Of a stretch of DNA of 11,490 bases, positions 1 to 5,361 are shown piece by piece. Origin of the DNA: Oscillospiraceae bacterium (GTDB lineage: Bacteria; Bacillota; Clostridia; Oscillospirales; Oscillospiraceae); contig JAFSFK010000150.1 of assembly GCA_017435245.1 (NCBI GenBank), forward strand, positions 1 through 11,490, given 5' to 3'. A model generated the notes under the pieces. That model was not told the DNA's origin, did no database searches, and saw only the letters and a program-made list of their open reading frames with translations. Positions within the stretch are counted from its first letter, which is position 1, and every line of letters begins with the position of its first letter. The translations under genes and the position numbers were made by a program.

Positions 1-816
1 AAGCGGTATCTGGTAGGTGCCGGCATCAACACCCGTGACTATGCCCAGCGGATCCCCGCTCTGCTGGAGGCCGGTGCGGATGTATTCGTTATCGACTCCT
101 CCGAGGGCTTTACCTGCTGGCAGGAAAAGACCATCGCTTGGGTTCGTGAGAACTACGGCGACAGCGTGAAGATCGGTGCCGGCAACGTGGTGGACCGTGA
201 CGGATTTATGTTCCTGGCAAAGGCCGGCGCTGATTTTGTGAAAGTCGGTATCGGCGGTGGTTCCATCTGCATTACCCGTGAGACCAAGGGCATCGGCCGT
301 GGTCAGGCTACCGCACTGATCGAGGTGGCGGCTGCCCGTGACGAGTATTTCAAGGAGACCGGCATTTATGTGCCTATTTGCTCTGATGGCGGTATTGTCC
401 ACGATTACCACATGACCCTGGCTCTGGCTATGGGTGCAGACTTTATGATGCTGGGCCGCTACTTCGCCCGTTTCGACGAATCCCCCACCAATAAGGTGAT
501 GGTCAACGGCGCTTATATGAAGGAGTACTGGGGCGAAGGCTCCAACCGTGCCCGTAACTGGCAGCGCTATGACCTGGGCGGCAGCTCCAAGCTCAGCTTC
601 GAGGAAGGCGTTGACTCCTACGTCACCTACGCCGGTACTCTGCATGACAATGTGGAAGCCAGCCTGTACAAGGTCAAGTCCACCATGTGCAACTGCGGCG
701 TGACCACCATCCCCGACCTGCAGCGGGATGCCAAGCTGACCTTGGTGTCCTCCGTTTCCATCGTGGAAGGCGGCGCTCACGATGTCACCCTGCGCTCTAC
801 CTCTCCCGTAAAATAA
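1..816 (+). CDS. guaB: IMP dehydrogenase, C-terminal 271 residues (5' end outside window)
   Basis: The enzyme oxidises IMP to XMP with NAD+, the committed step of guanine nucleotide synthesis in the cytoplasm. The frame is open from base 1, so the start and the N-terminal part of the TIM barrel, with any CBS domains, lie outside. Visible are AGNVVD, the catalytic cysteine loop [12 protein letters not shown] (Cys codon 268-270), the substrate-binding stretch [17 protein letters not shown], and the mobile flap RARNWQRYD, whose Arg-Tyr pair (565-570) corresponds to the general-base dyad Arg418-Tyr419 of Tritrichomonas foetus IMPDH. The conserved C-terminus [14 protein letters not shown] is present. 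The Cys loop reads ICIT followed by [10 protein letters not shown], unlike the usual bacterial ICTTR..AGVG, so this belongs to the divergent class shared with T. foetus (recalled from memory, not aligned). TAA stop at 814-816, followed by a terminator. Family is certain; subclass is likely. Confidence 0.96.
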   Translation, partial: KRYLVGAGINTRDYAQRIPALLEAGADVFVIDSSEGFTCWQEKTIAWVRENYGDSVKIGAGNVVDRDGFMFLAKAGADFVKVGIGGGSICITRETKGIGRGQATALIEVAAARDEYFKETGIYVPICSDGGIVHDYHMTLALAMGADFMMLGRYFARFDESPTNKVMVNGAYMKEYWGEGSNRARNWQRYDLGGSSKLSFEEGVDSYVTYAGTLHDNVEASLYKVKSTMCNCGVTTIPDLQRDAKLTLVSSVSIVEGGAHDVTLRSTSPVK

Positions 817-899
817 TCAAGCCAGACTGTTATGGGGTAAAGCAAAACCTCCTCGAAACAAGCAAAACGGGTAAATTCCCGCAGCCTCTAAAATGTATG

Positions 900-939
900 A
901 AACAGGCGTACTGCGATTAGATTGCAGTACGCCTGTTTT
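900..939 (+). terminator. Rho-independent terminator after the IMP dehydrogenase gene
   Basis: A perfect 15-bp stem pairs 900-914 with 924-938 around a 9-base loop (gattagatt). The 3' arm ends in a run of four T. It lies 84 bases after the stop codon at 816. Confidence 0.9.
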
Positions 940-945
940 ATATCC

Positions 946-974
946 TTTACAAATATAATGGCAAATGCTACAAT
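946..974 (+). promoter_or_regulatory. Sigma-A-type promoter, extended -10, for the small membrane gene
   Basis: TTTACA at 946-951, a 17-bp spacer, then TACAAT at 969-974 preceded by TGC (966-968), which makes an extended -10. It sits between the upstream terminator and the ribosome binding site at 987-994, so the small gene is transcribed independently. Identified by eye from consensus. Confidence 0.7.
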
Positions 975-1002
975 AATAAAAAAGATAGGCAGGGGATCGC
1001 AA

Positions 1003-1230
1003 ATGAAAAATGTATCAATCTTTTTTCCTATTCTTTGGTCGTTGATAGCATCGTGGAATACATATAGGGTGTTTACGGATTTACCACGGCTTAGAGCACA
1101 AGCATGCTGGGTAACTGTTGTGGATATTCTGTGGTTAATTTGCGGCTTTGCGTTGGCTATCTCCTATTGGGTTATGTTTGTAAAAAAATCAAAGGAACAA
1201 GATAAACAAGGCAAAGATGGGAATGGATGA
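1003..1230 (+). CDS. Small hypothetical membrane protein, 75 residues, two predicted helices
   Basis: I do not recognise a family. The 75-residue product has two hydrophobic stretches: roughly residues 4-22 (starting VSIFFPILWSLIASW) and 41-63 (ACWVTVVDILWLICGF onward). They are joined by a short loop with charged residues (DLPRLRAQ), and the protein ends in a hydrophilic Lys/Asp/Gly-rich tail beginning KKSKEQDK. The frame is open upstream to 922, but the ATG at 1003 is preferred because GGCAGGGG at 987-994 gives normal ribosome-binding spacing and because the promoter at 946-974 would start transcription near 981. The DNA is visibly richer in A+T than its neighbours and uses many codons rare in them (TTA, AAA), which suggests an acquired or fast-evolving gene. 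It stands alone between two terminators. Confidence 0.65.
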   Translation: MKNVSIFFPILWSLIASWNTYRVFTDLPRLRAQACWVTVVDILWLICGFALAISYWVMFVKKSKEQDKQGKDGNG

Positions 1231-1282
1231 GAGAGAATGTGGGAAATTGCCCTTTTGAGGATATTTGAGTTTACCCTATACC

Positions 1283-1330
1283 ACAGACCTTGTGCTGTCT
1301 GAACTGTCAGATAACACAAGGTCTGTTTGT
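1283..1330 (+). terminator. Long hairpin after the small membrane gene, possible weak terminator
   Basis: A perfect 12-bp stem pairs 1283-1294 (acagaccttgtg) with 1315-1326 (cacaaggtctgt). It encloses 20 bases that can form a small inner stem. The tail ttgttat is a poor T run, so termination would be inefficient. It may instead protect the transcript end. Confidence 0.5.
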
Positions 1331-1363
1331 TATATTCAGAAATACAATGAAAGATGACCTTTT

Positions 1364-1403
1364 AAAGGGCGCATTGCAGTATTTTGCAATGCGCCCTTTT
1401 TTT
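1364..1403 (+). terminator. Strong terminator shared by convergent genes
   Basis: A perfect 15-bp stem pairs 1364-1378 (aaagggcgcattgca) with 1385-1399, loop gtattt, followed by T through 1403. The T run is on the + strand and overlaps the TAA stop of hflC (1402-1404, - strand). On the - strand the stem is followed by only TTT then AAAA, so termination of hflC there is probably weaker, but the structure can serve both directions. Confidence 0.85.
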
Positions 1404-2277
1404 AGTCGGTTCCCAGCAGGAGCTGCCCCAGGGCAGAATCCGCATCCAAAATAATTGTCTTTTCGTCGCCGGTGAGGCTCTTTTTCAGGGCATCCAGGGC
1501 CAGGGTAAATTCATAGAAATCCTTCTTGTCGGCGGAATTATAGGCTTCTGCCAGCATCCGCATATACTCTGCTTCACCCTCGGCTACCAGTTTGGCTGCC
1601 TCCGCTTCGGCGTTGGAGATGATGATATTCACCTGCTTATCTACATCGTTGCGGATGATAGACGCTTCGTAATTACCGTCGGCAGTATACTTTTCTGCCA
1701 TCTGGTTCCGTTCGGAGATCATACGGGAGTAAACTGCATTCAGGTTGCTTTCAGGCAGATCGAACTGCTTGATCTTCACATCCTCCACGTGGATGCCGTA
1801 GGTTGCTGCCTGGGAATCCACGGTGGTGGCGATGCCTTCATAGATCTGATTGCGCTCGGCACCGTCGTTCATATTGATGATATCCGCCTGTGCCAGGGTG
1901 CCCATGGCTGTTTTCAGTGCATTGTAGGTGATGGCGTTGAGGCGTTCCTCGGCTTTGGCGGTGGTACCCAGGGCACGGTAGAACTGCTGGGGATCGGAGA
2001 TATTCCAAAGAACGTAGCAGTCCACAGTCATATTCTGCTTGTCGGAGGTCAACACCTCAGAGGGAGGGATGTCGTAAAACTGGGTTGCCTTGGGAAAATA
2101 CTTCACTGTGTCTACAAAAGGCACTTTAAAGTGCAGACCGGCAGTGTCGGTGGTGTCGACGATCTCAGAGAAGCGGAAGGTGCAGGCGTATTCGTCCTCG
2201 GCTACGGTAAAGTAGGAACCGGAAACCACGATCACCAGCAAAAGAGCGACGATCGCAATCAAAATACCTTTTTTCAT
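1402..2277 (-). CDS. hflC: HflC-like SPFH/prohibitin membrane protein
   Basis: HflC forms a hetero-oligomeric membrane complex with HflK; in Escherichia coli it surrounds and modulates the FtsH protease. The 291-residue product has one N-terminal membrane segment (about residues 4-21), an SPFH domain (about 22-200) and a charged helical region rich in Ala/Glu with AEAEAAKLVAEGEAEYMRML. The C-terminal block DFYEFTLALDALKKSL matches the E. coli HflC pattern FYAFIRSLRAYENSF. The frame opens at 2301, but the ATG at 2275-2277 is chosen: AAGGAG lies about 9 bases upstream and this ATG follows the hflK TGA (2279-2281) by one base, typical of translational coupling. It is the last gene of the DUF1836-hflK-hflC operon. 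The partner FtsH gene is not in the window. Confidence 0.9.
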   Translation of the reverse strand: MKKGILIAIVALLLVIVVSGSYFTVAEDEYACTFRFSEIVDTTDTAGLHFKVPFVDTVKYFPKATQFYDIPPSEVLTSDKQNMTVDCYVLWNISDPQQFYRALGTTAKAEERLNAITYNALKTAMGTLAQADIINMNDGAERNQIYEGIATTVDSQAATYGIHVEDVKIKQFDLPESNLNAVYSRMISERNQMAEKYTADGNYEASIIRNDVDKQVNIIISNAEAEAAKLVAEGEAEYMRMLAEAYNSADKKDFYEFTLALDALKKSLTGDEKTIILDADSALGQLLLGTD

Positions 2278-2278
2278 A

Positions 2279-3277
2279 TCAGTTTTCTCCTTCCGTAACA
2301 TTTACAATAGATTCCAGGGGCAGCAGCATATCCACAGCGGAGCCATCACCGGTATTGATATACAGCTTCACGCCGGGCAGGACCTCGGCAATGGCTTCAT
2401 AATACATCCGGGAGCGGGTGATCTCGGGATTCAAAGCATACTGCTCATACATAGCAGTGAACATTGCTACTTGCTCGGTTGCCTCGTTGATACGGGCCTG
2501 CTTCAAATATTCGGCATTTTGGATCAGCTTGTCGGCCTGGGCCTGGGCATTGGGCAGCTGGGCGTTTTTGTAGGCGGTGGCATCGTTGACCACGGTTTCC
2601 GCCTGCTGCTTTGCGGTTTCCACAGCCTTAAAAGCTTCAATGACATCCTGGGTAGGAGGTTCGGAATCCTGGATGCGTACATCTACCAGAGTCAAGCCGA
2701 TGTCATACTCGGACAGGATCTGGGTCACCAGTTCCTTGACCTGGATCTGAATGTTTTCCTTACCGTCGGTAAGCACCGCATCCACGGAGGTGGAACCAAC
2801 CACGTTACGAACCTGGCTCTGGATGAGATTGCGCAGGATCATCTCCGGTTGATTGGAGGAATAAAGATACGCCACAGGGTCGGAGATCTTATACTCTACA
2901 AAGAAATCCACATTGACTATGTTATAGTCGCCGGTAATCATCGTGCTTTCGTTTGTGTTGGTGGCGTACAGATCCTGTCCGGTGGTATTGTAGCCCAGTT
3001 CGATCTTCTGGTATACGTTTACGTCCACCTTCTCTGCCTTTTGGATGCCGAAGGGCAGCTTGAAATGCAGACCGGCATCGGTAACATCGGTGACCTTGCC
3101 GAAGGTGGTGAGCACAGCCTGCTGCTTGTCATCTACGGTGTAGAAGCAGGAGCTTGCGGCGATCACGATGGCAAGTACTACCGCAATCGTTACAAGGATC
3201 CGGCGCACCTTTTTCCAATCGGTTTTCGGTTTAGGACTTTGGTTAGGGGTCCAGCTGTAAGTGCCGTCATTTTCCAT
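2279..3277 (-). CDS. hflK: HflK-like SPFH/prohibitin membrane protein
   Basis: This is the partner subunit of HflC in an SPFH membrane complex that affects membrane protein quality control. The 332-residue product has a short hydrophilic Pro/Lys-containing N-terminus (1-26), one membrane helix (about 27-46, ending before CFYTVDDKQQAV), an SPFH domain with the typical GLHFKLPFGIQ and DFFVEYKISDP segments (about 46-230), then an Ala/Gln/Glu-rich coiled-coil region with QAQADKLIQNAE and a C-terminal segment with SRMYYEAIAEVLPG, characteristic of HflK. The Gly-rich N-terminal extension of proteobacterial HflK is missing, as is usual in Firmicutes. The ATG at 3275-3277 is preceded by AAAAGGAG, which overlaps the TAA of the upstream regulator gene, so the two genes are tightly linked. 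The stop is one base from the hflC start. Confidence 0.9.
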   Translation of the reverse strand: MENDGTYSWTPNQSPKPKTDWKKVRRILVTIAVVLAIVIAASSCFYTVDDKQQAVLTTFGKVTDVTDAGLHFKLPFGIQKAEKVDVNVYQKIELGYNTTGQDLYATNTNESTMITGDYNIVNVDFFVEYKISDPVAYLYSSNQPEMILRNLIQSQVRNVVGSTSVDAVLTDGKENIQIQVKELVTQILSEYDIGLTLVDVRIQDSEPPTQDVIEAFKAVETAKQQAETVVNDATAYKNAQLPNAQAQADKLIQNAEYLKQARINEATEQVAMFTAMYEQYALNPEITRSRMYYEAIAEVLPGVKLYINTGDGSAVDMLLPLESIVNVTEGEN

Positions 3278-3293
3278 AATTACATTTCTCCTT

Positions 3294-3845
3294 TTAAGAT
3301 AATTCGTTCGCCATTTTTTCTGCGACCAAACGCAGCTGGGATGCGGCCCAGGCGGTTAACATAATTCTAAGAACTTTTCCCACTCGCTCCCGTGCACCGG
3401 GGACAGGCTCTGTATACTCGGACAGTACTTGGTTTAAGTATTCCTCACGACCCTGAGAATTCTGTATCTTCCGGTGATATACTGCCAGCCGAATGAACAG
3501 GAAGTACAACTGAGAGTCATCGATCAGGTCGTCGGATTCATCGTCCAGACTGCCGTTGATATATTGCAAAAGTCCGCAGATCTGCTCCAGGGACAAAGCG
3601 GGCTTGAGCATATTGATGGTGATGATCCGGCAAAGCTGCTCCAGTGTATAGCGTTTCTTCACCGGCGGCGACAGGAATCCCCGCTTTACCCAGTTTTGAA
3701 TGGTATAGGGCTCCAAGCCGGTAATAGCGGATACCTGCCCAAGCTGGATCCCTCCTGCCAAAAATACCGAGGACAGCTGCTCCGGAATATGCGCTGCCTC
3801 CTGCATATCCACGGGGATCACGGTTCCGGGTATGGTCCAGTTCAT
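3294..3845 (-). CDS. DUF1836 family MerR-like DNA-binding protein
   Basis: The 183-residue product carries a helix-turn-helix at about residues 35-57 (LGQVSAITGLEPYTIQNWVK) followed by the wing-like RGFLSPPVKKRYT and a helical segment LCRIITINMLKPALSLEQI. This is the layout of DUF1836 proteins, which resemble the DNA-binding part of MerR regulators. No metal-binding cysteine cluster is seen in the C-terminal half. The frame opens at a GTG at 3852-3854, but that codon lies inside the Shine-Dalgarno (AAAGGAGG, 3855-3862 with the GTG directly after). The ATG at 3843-3845 has 8-base spacing and is used. It is the first gene of the operon with hflK (gap 16 bases) and hflC. The promoter just upstream is covered by two palindromes, so it probably represses or tunes its own operon; that is inference. 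Confidence 0.8.
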   Translation of the reverse strand: MNWTIPGTVIPVDMQEAAHIPEQLSSVFLAGGIQLGQVSAITGLEPYTIQNWVKRGFLSPPVKKRYTLEQLCRIITINMLKPALSLEQICGLLQYINGSLDDESDDLIDDSQLYFLFIRLAVYHRKIQNSQGREEYLNQVLSEYTEPVPGARERVGKVLRIMLTAWAASQLRLVAEKMANELS

Positions 3846-3867
3846 TTTCGACACCTCCTTTGTGGTG

Positions 3868-3884
3868 ATATGATAATATCATAT
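3868..3884. promoter_or_regulatory. Candidate operator palindrome over the -10
   Basis: ATATGATA at 3868-3875 and TATCATAT at 3877-3884 are perfect 8-bp inverted repeats around one central A. The palindrome fully covers the -10 element of the operon promoter, a position where a bound repressor would block RNA polymerase. The likely ligand is the DUF1836 protein encoded directly downstream (inference). Confidence 0.6.
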
Positions 3885-3901
3885 GGTCACGTGACTGTCA
3901 A
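3873..3901 (-). promoter_or_regulatory. Consensus sigma-A promoter of the DUF1836-hflK-hflC operon
   Basis: Read on the - strand: TTGACA (3901-3896, perfect), a 17-base spacer, then TATTAT (3878-3873). The start point would fall near 3866, leaving a leader of only about 20 bases before the ATG at 3845. Both the spacer and the -10 are occupied by palindromes. Confidence 0.8.
3886..3895. promoter_or_regulatory. Candidate operator palindrome GTCACGTGAC in the promoter spacer
   Basis: A perfect 10-bp palindrome lies directly after the -35 element. Its inner TCACGTGA equals the centre of the parS sites at 4534-4579, but the flanking bases differ from parS, so a weak ParB site or a separate operator are both possible. 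Confidence 0.45.
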
Positions 3902-3970
3902 TAGGGATTACAAGACTAGAATGTGAACAATTTTTAAATATTACAATTTCCGGTTTATCGCTCAATCTAT

Positions 3971-4057
3971 GTAGGGTGGGGTTATGACCCCACCGCTATC
4001 TTTCGATACGTATAATTCAACAATCGGTGCGTCGGCGGAGTCATAACTCCGCCCTAC
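3971..4057. repeat. Pair of inverted 24-bp hairpin repeats
   Basis: Copy 1 is 3971-3994 (begins GTAGGGTGGGGT, loop TATG, 8-bp stem 3975-3982 with 3987-3994). Copy 2 is 4034-4057 in inverse orientation (8-bp stem 4034-4041 with 4046-4053, ending CCCTAC). The two copies match at 20 of 24 positions. The four differences form two compensated base pairs (T-A against C-G, and G-C against A-T), so each stem stays perfect. The layout, with GTAGGG and CCCTAC at the outer ends, resembles a small non-autonomous element or a decayed palindromic repeat. Confidence 0.75.
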
Positions 4058-4126
4058 AAGTTCTATCGAACAGCTCGCTAAATCGAAATTTGTTTTTCTT
4101 TTGGGCACAAATATTTTTCTCCCCTC

Positions 4127-4155
4127 TTTACGAATCCGGGAAAATGGTGTACAAT
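4127..4155 (+). promoter_or_regulatory. Probable promoter of the zinc-ribbon/parAB operon
   Basis: TTTACG at 4127-4132, a 17-base spacer, and TACAAT at 4150-4155. The -35 matches consensus at four of six bases and the -10 is good. It lies about 30 bases before the first gene of the operon. Confidence 0.55.
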
Positions 4156-4184
4156 ATGGAAAGTAAAAAACGGGAGGGATGAAC

Positions 4185-4532
4185 GTGGTCTGTCTGAAAT
4201 GCGGCAGGGATGCTGCCGGAGAACAGGTGTTCTGCGACAGCTGCCTTTCGATTATGGAAGAATCTCCTGTAAAGCCAGGGACACCGGTGCTGCTGCCCTC
4301 TCCAAAAAAGCAAACTGCTGCAAAAAAAGCGCCCCACCGTAAGCGTGCATTGTCTCCTGAGGAGCAGGTGATCCACCTGCGGAAAGCCCTGCGGCGTATG
4401 TACTTATGCGTGGGGGTGCTGATCGTGGTTCTGGGAATGGCAACGGCACTGCTGGTCTATGAGATCCTGCAGAAGGATGTTCCTGCCATTGGTCAGAACT
4501 ATACCATTGATACGACCATGAACACAGAGTGA
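4185..4532 (+). CDS. Hypothetical zinc-ribbon single-pass membrane protein next to parS
   Basis: I do not recognise a named family. The 115-residue product starts with a four-cysteine zinc-ribbon-like motif (C3-x2-C6-x10-C17-x2-C20; CLKCG and CDSC), continues with a Lys/Pro-rich basic linker (about 28-54), a basic helix (HLRKALRRM), one membrane segment (about 73-92, CVGVLIVVLGMATALLVY) and a short polar tail. Positive charge before the helix predicts the zinc ribbon is cytoplasmic. An ATG at 4179 is in frame but touches the Shine-Dalgarno GGGAGGG (4172-4178). The GTG at 4185 has about 6-base spacing and is preferred. The stop TGA (4530-4532) runs into the first parS palindrome, and parA follows 62 bases on, so the gene is probably cotranscribed with parAB and could anchor or regulate them (inference). 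Confidence 0.7.
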   Translation: MVCLKCGRDAAGEQVFCDSCLSIMEESPVKPGTPVLLPSPKKQTAAKKAPHRKRALSPEEQVIHLRKALRRMYLCVGVLIVVLGMATALLVYEILQKDVPAIGQNYTIDTTMNTE

Positions 4533-4533
4533 T

Positions 4534-4549
4534 TGTTTCACGTGAAACA
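4534..4549. promoter_or_regulatory. parS centromere site 1 (perfect consensus)
   Basis: TGTTTCACGTGAAACA matches the Bacillus subtilis parS consensus exactly, and the dyad extends three more bases each side (4531-4552, 22 bp perfect). ParB loads here as a CTP-dependent clamp and spreads. The extended dyad starts in the stop codon of the zinc-ribbon gene. Confidence 0.95.
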
Positions 4550-4563
4550 ATCATGGAGATCTG

Positions 4564-4579
4564 CGTTTCACGTGAAACA
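4564..4579. promoter_or_regulatory. parS centromere site 2 (15 of 16 bases)
   Basis: CGTTTCACGTGAAACA differs from consensus only at the first base; the inner 14-bp palindrome is perfect. Its centre is exactly 30 bp from that of site 1. It ends two bases before the parA Shine-Dalgarno (AGGAAGG, 4581-4587), so bound ParB could also affect expression of parAB. Confidence 0.93.
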
Positions 4580-4594
4580 TAGGAAGGATATAAT

Positions 4595-5350
4595 ATGGGA
4601 AAAATCATAGCCGTGGTGAATCAGAAGGGCGGCGTGGGAAAAACCACATCTGCTGTGAATCTCACCGCAGCCCTGAAAGAAGCGGGTAAGCGTGTGCTGC
4701 TGTGCGACTTTGATCCGCAAGCCAACGGAACATCCGGATTGGGCATCGATAAGCGGCACGTGCGACATAGCGTTTACGATGTGATCATTGATGACTATCC
4801 GGTAAGGGATGCGGTCGTGAAGACAGAGTATGGCGACGTGCTTCCCTCAACAGCGGATCTGGCTGGTGCGGGGGTGGAACTGATCTCTATGCCGGAGCCT
4901 AACTTCCGTCTGCGCAATGCGTTGGACCAGCTGAGAAATGAATATGATGTGATCTTTATCGACTGCCCCCCCTCCTTGGAACTGCTGACAGTCAATGCGC
5001 TGGCAGCAGCAGACGGGATCCTGGTTCCGGTGCAGTGTGAGTATTACGCATTGGAAGGACTGGCAGATCTGATGGTGACGCTGCGGATGGTCAAAAAACG
5101 GATCAATCCCCGGCTGGAGATCTTCGGCGTGGCACTGACGATGTTTGATGGCAGAACCAATTTTTCCACCCAGGTGGCACAGGAAGTTCGTCGTCATTTC
5201 CCCGGAAAGGTTTTTGGCACGGTTGTGCCCAGAAACGTGCGTCTGGCGGAGGCACCCAGTCACGGTTTGCCTGTAACGGTGTACGACCGCCACAGCCGTG
5301 GCGCCCAAGCTTATAAGGCTATGGCGGAAGAAATTGCGAACAAGCTATAA
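4595..5350 (+). CDS. parA: Chromosome partitioning ATPase ParA (Soj)
   Basis: This cytoplasmic, nucleoid-associated ATPase forms gradients with ParB-parS complexes to move or organise replication origins; in Bacillus, Soj also regulates DnaA. The 251-residue product shows the deviant Walker A KGGVGKTT at 11-18 (signature Lys11 and Lys16), the switch motif DFDPQAN at 38-44 with the hydrolytic Asp40, Walker B VIFIDCPP at 119-126, and the conserved C-terminal stretch PRNVRLAEAPSHGLP. Length and lack of an N-terminal extension fit chromosomal Soj rather than plasmid ParA with an HTH. The ATG at 4595 follows AGGAAGG. The adjoining parS sites and parB (11-base gap) make a complete segregation cassette. 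A TATAAT at 4589-4594 directly before the ATG has no partner -35 and is probably chance. Confidence 0.97.
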   Translation: MGKIIAVVNQKGGVGKTTSAVNLTAALKEAGKRVLLCDFDPQANGTSGLGIDKRHVRHSVYDVIIDDYPVRDAVVKTEYGDVLPSTADLAGAGVELISMPEPNFRLRNALDQLRNEYDVIFIDCPPSLELLTVNALAAADGILVPVQCEYYALEGLADLMVTLRMVKKRINPRLEIFGVALTMFDGRTNFSTQVAQEVRRHFPGKVFGTVVPRNVRLAEAPSHGLPVTVYDRHSRGAQAYKAMAEEIANKL

Positions 5351-5361
5351 GAGGTGATATT

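Larger units (their letters stand above)
3846..4184. other. Intergenic region between divergent operons, 339 bases
   Basis: The side near 3846-3901 holds the hflKC operon leader, promoter and palindromes. The middle (3971-4057) holds two inverted hairpin repeats. The end (4127-4178) holds the promoter and Shine-Dalgarno for the zinc-ribbon gene. Between these, 3902-3970 and 4058-4126 are AT-rich and I see no gene or clear motif in them. Confidence 0.7.

Noticed and set aside
1384..3364. Two long + strand frames (1384-2298 and 2471-3364) opposite hflC and hflK
   Set aside because: Shadows of the SPFH genes; the - strand products show clear domains and good ribosome binding sites. One would also begin inside a terminator.
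3971..4057. CRISPR array
   Set aside because: Only two copies, inverted rather than direct, with no regular spacers and no cas genes.
4589..4594. TATAAT directly before the parA start as a -10 element
   Set aside because: There is no -35 at 16-18 bases upstream and transcription would begin inside the coding sequence. The bases belong to the Shine-Dalgarno spacer.
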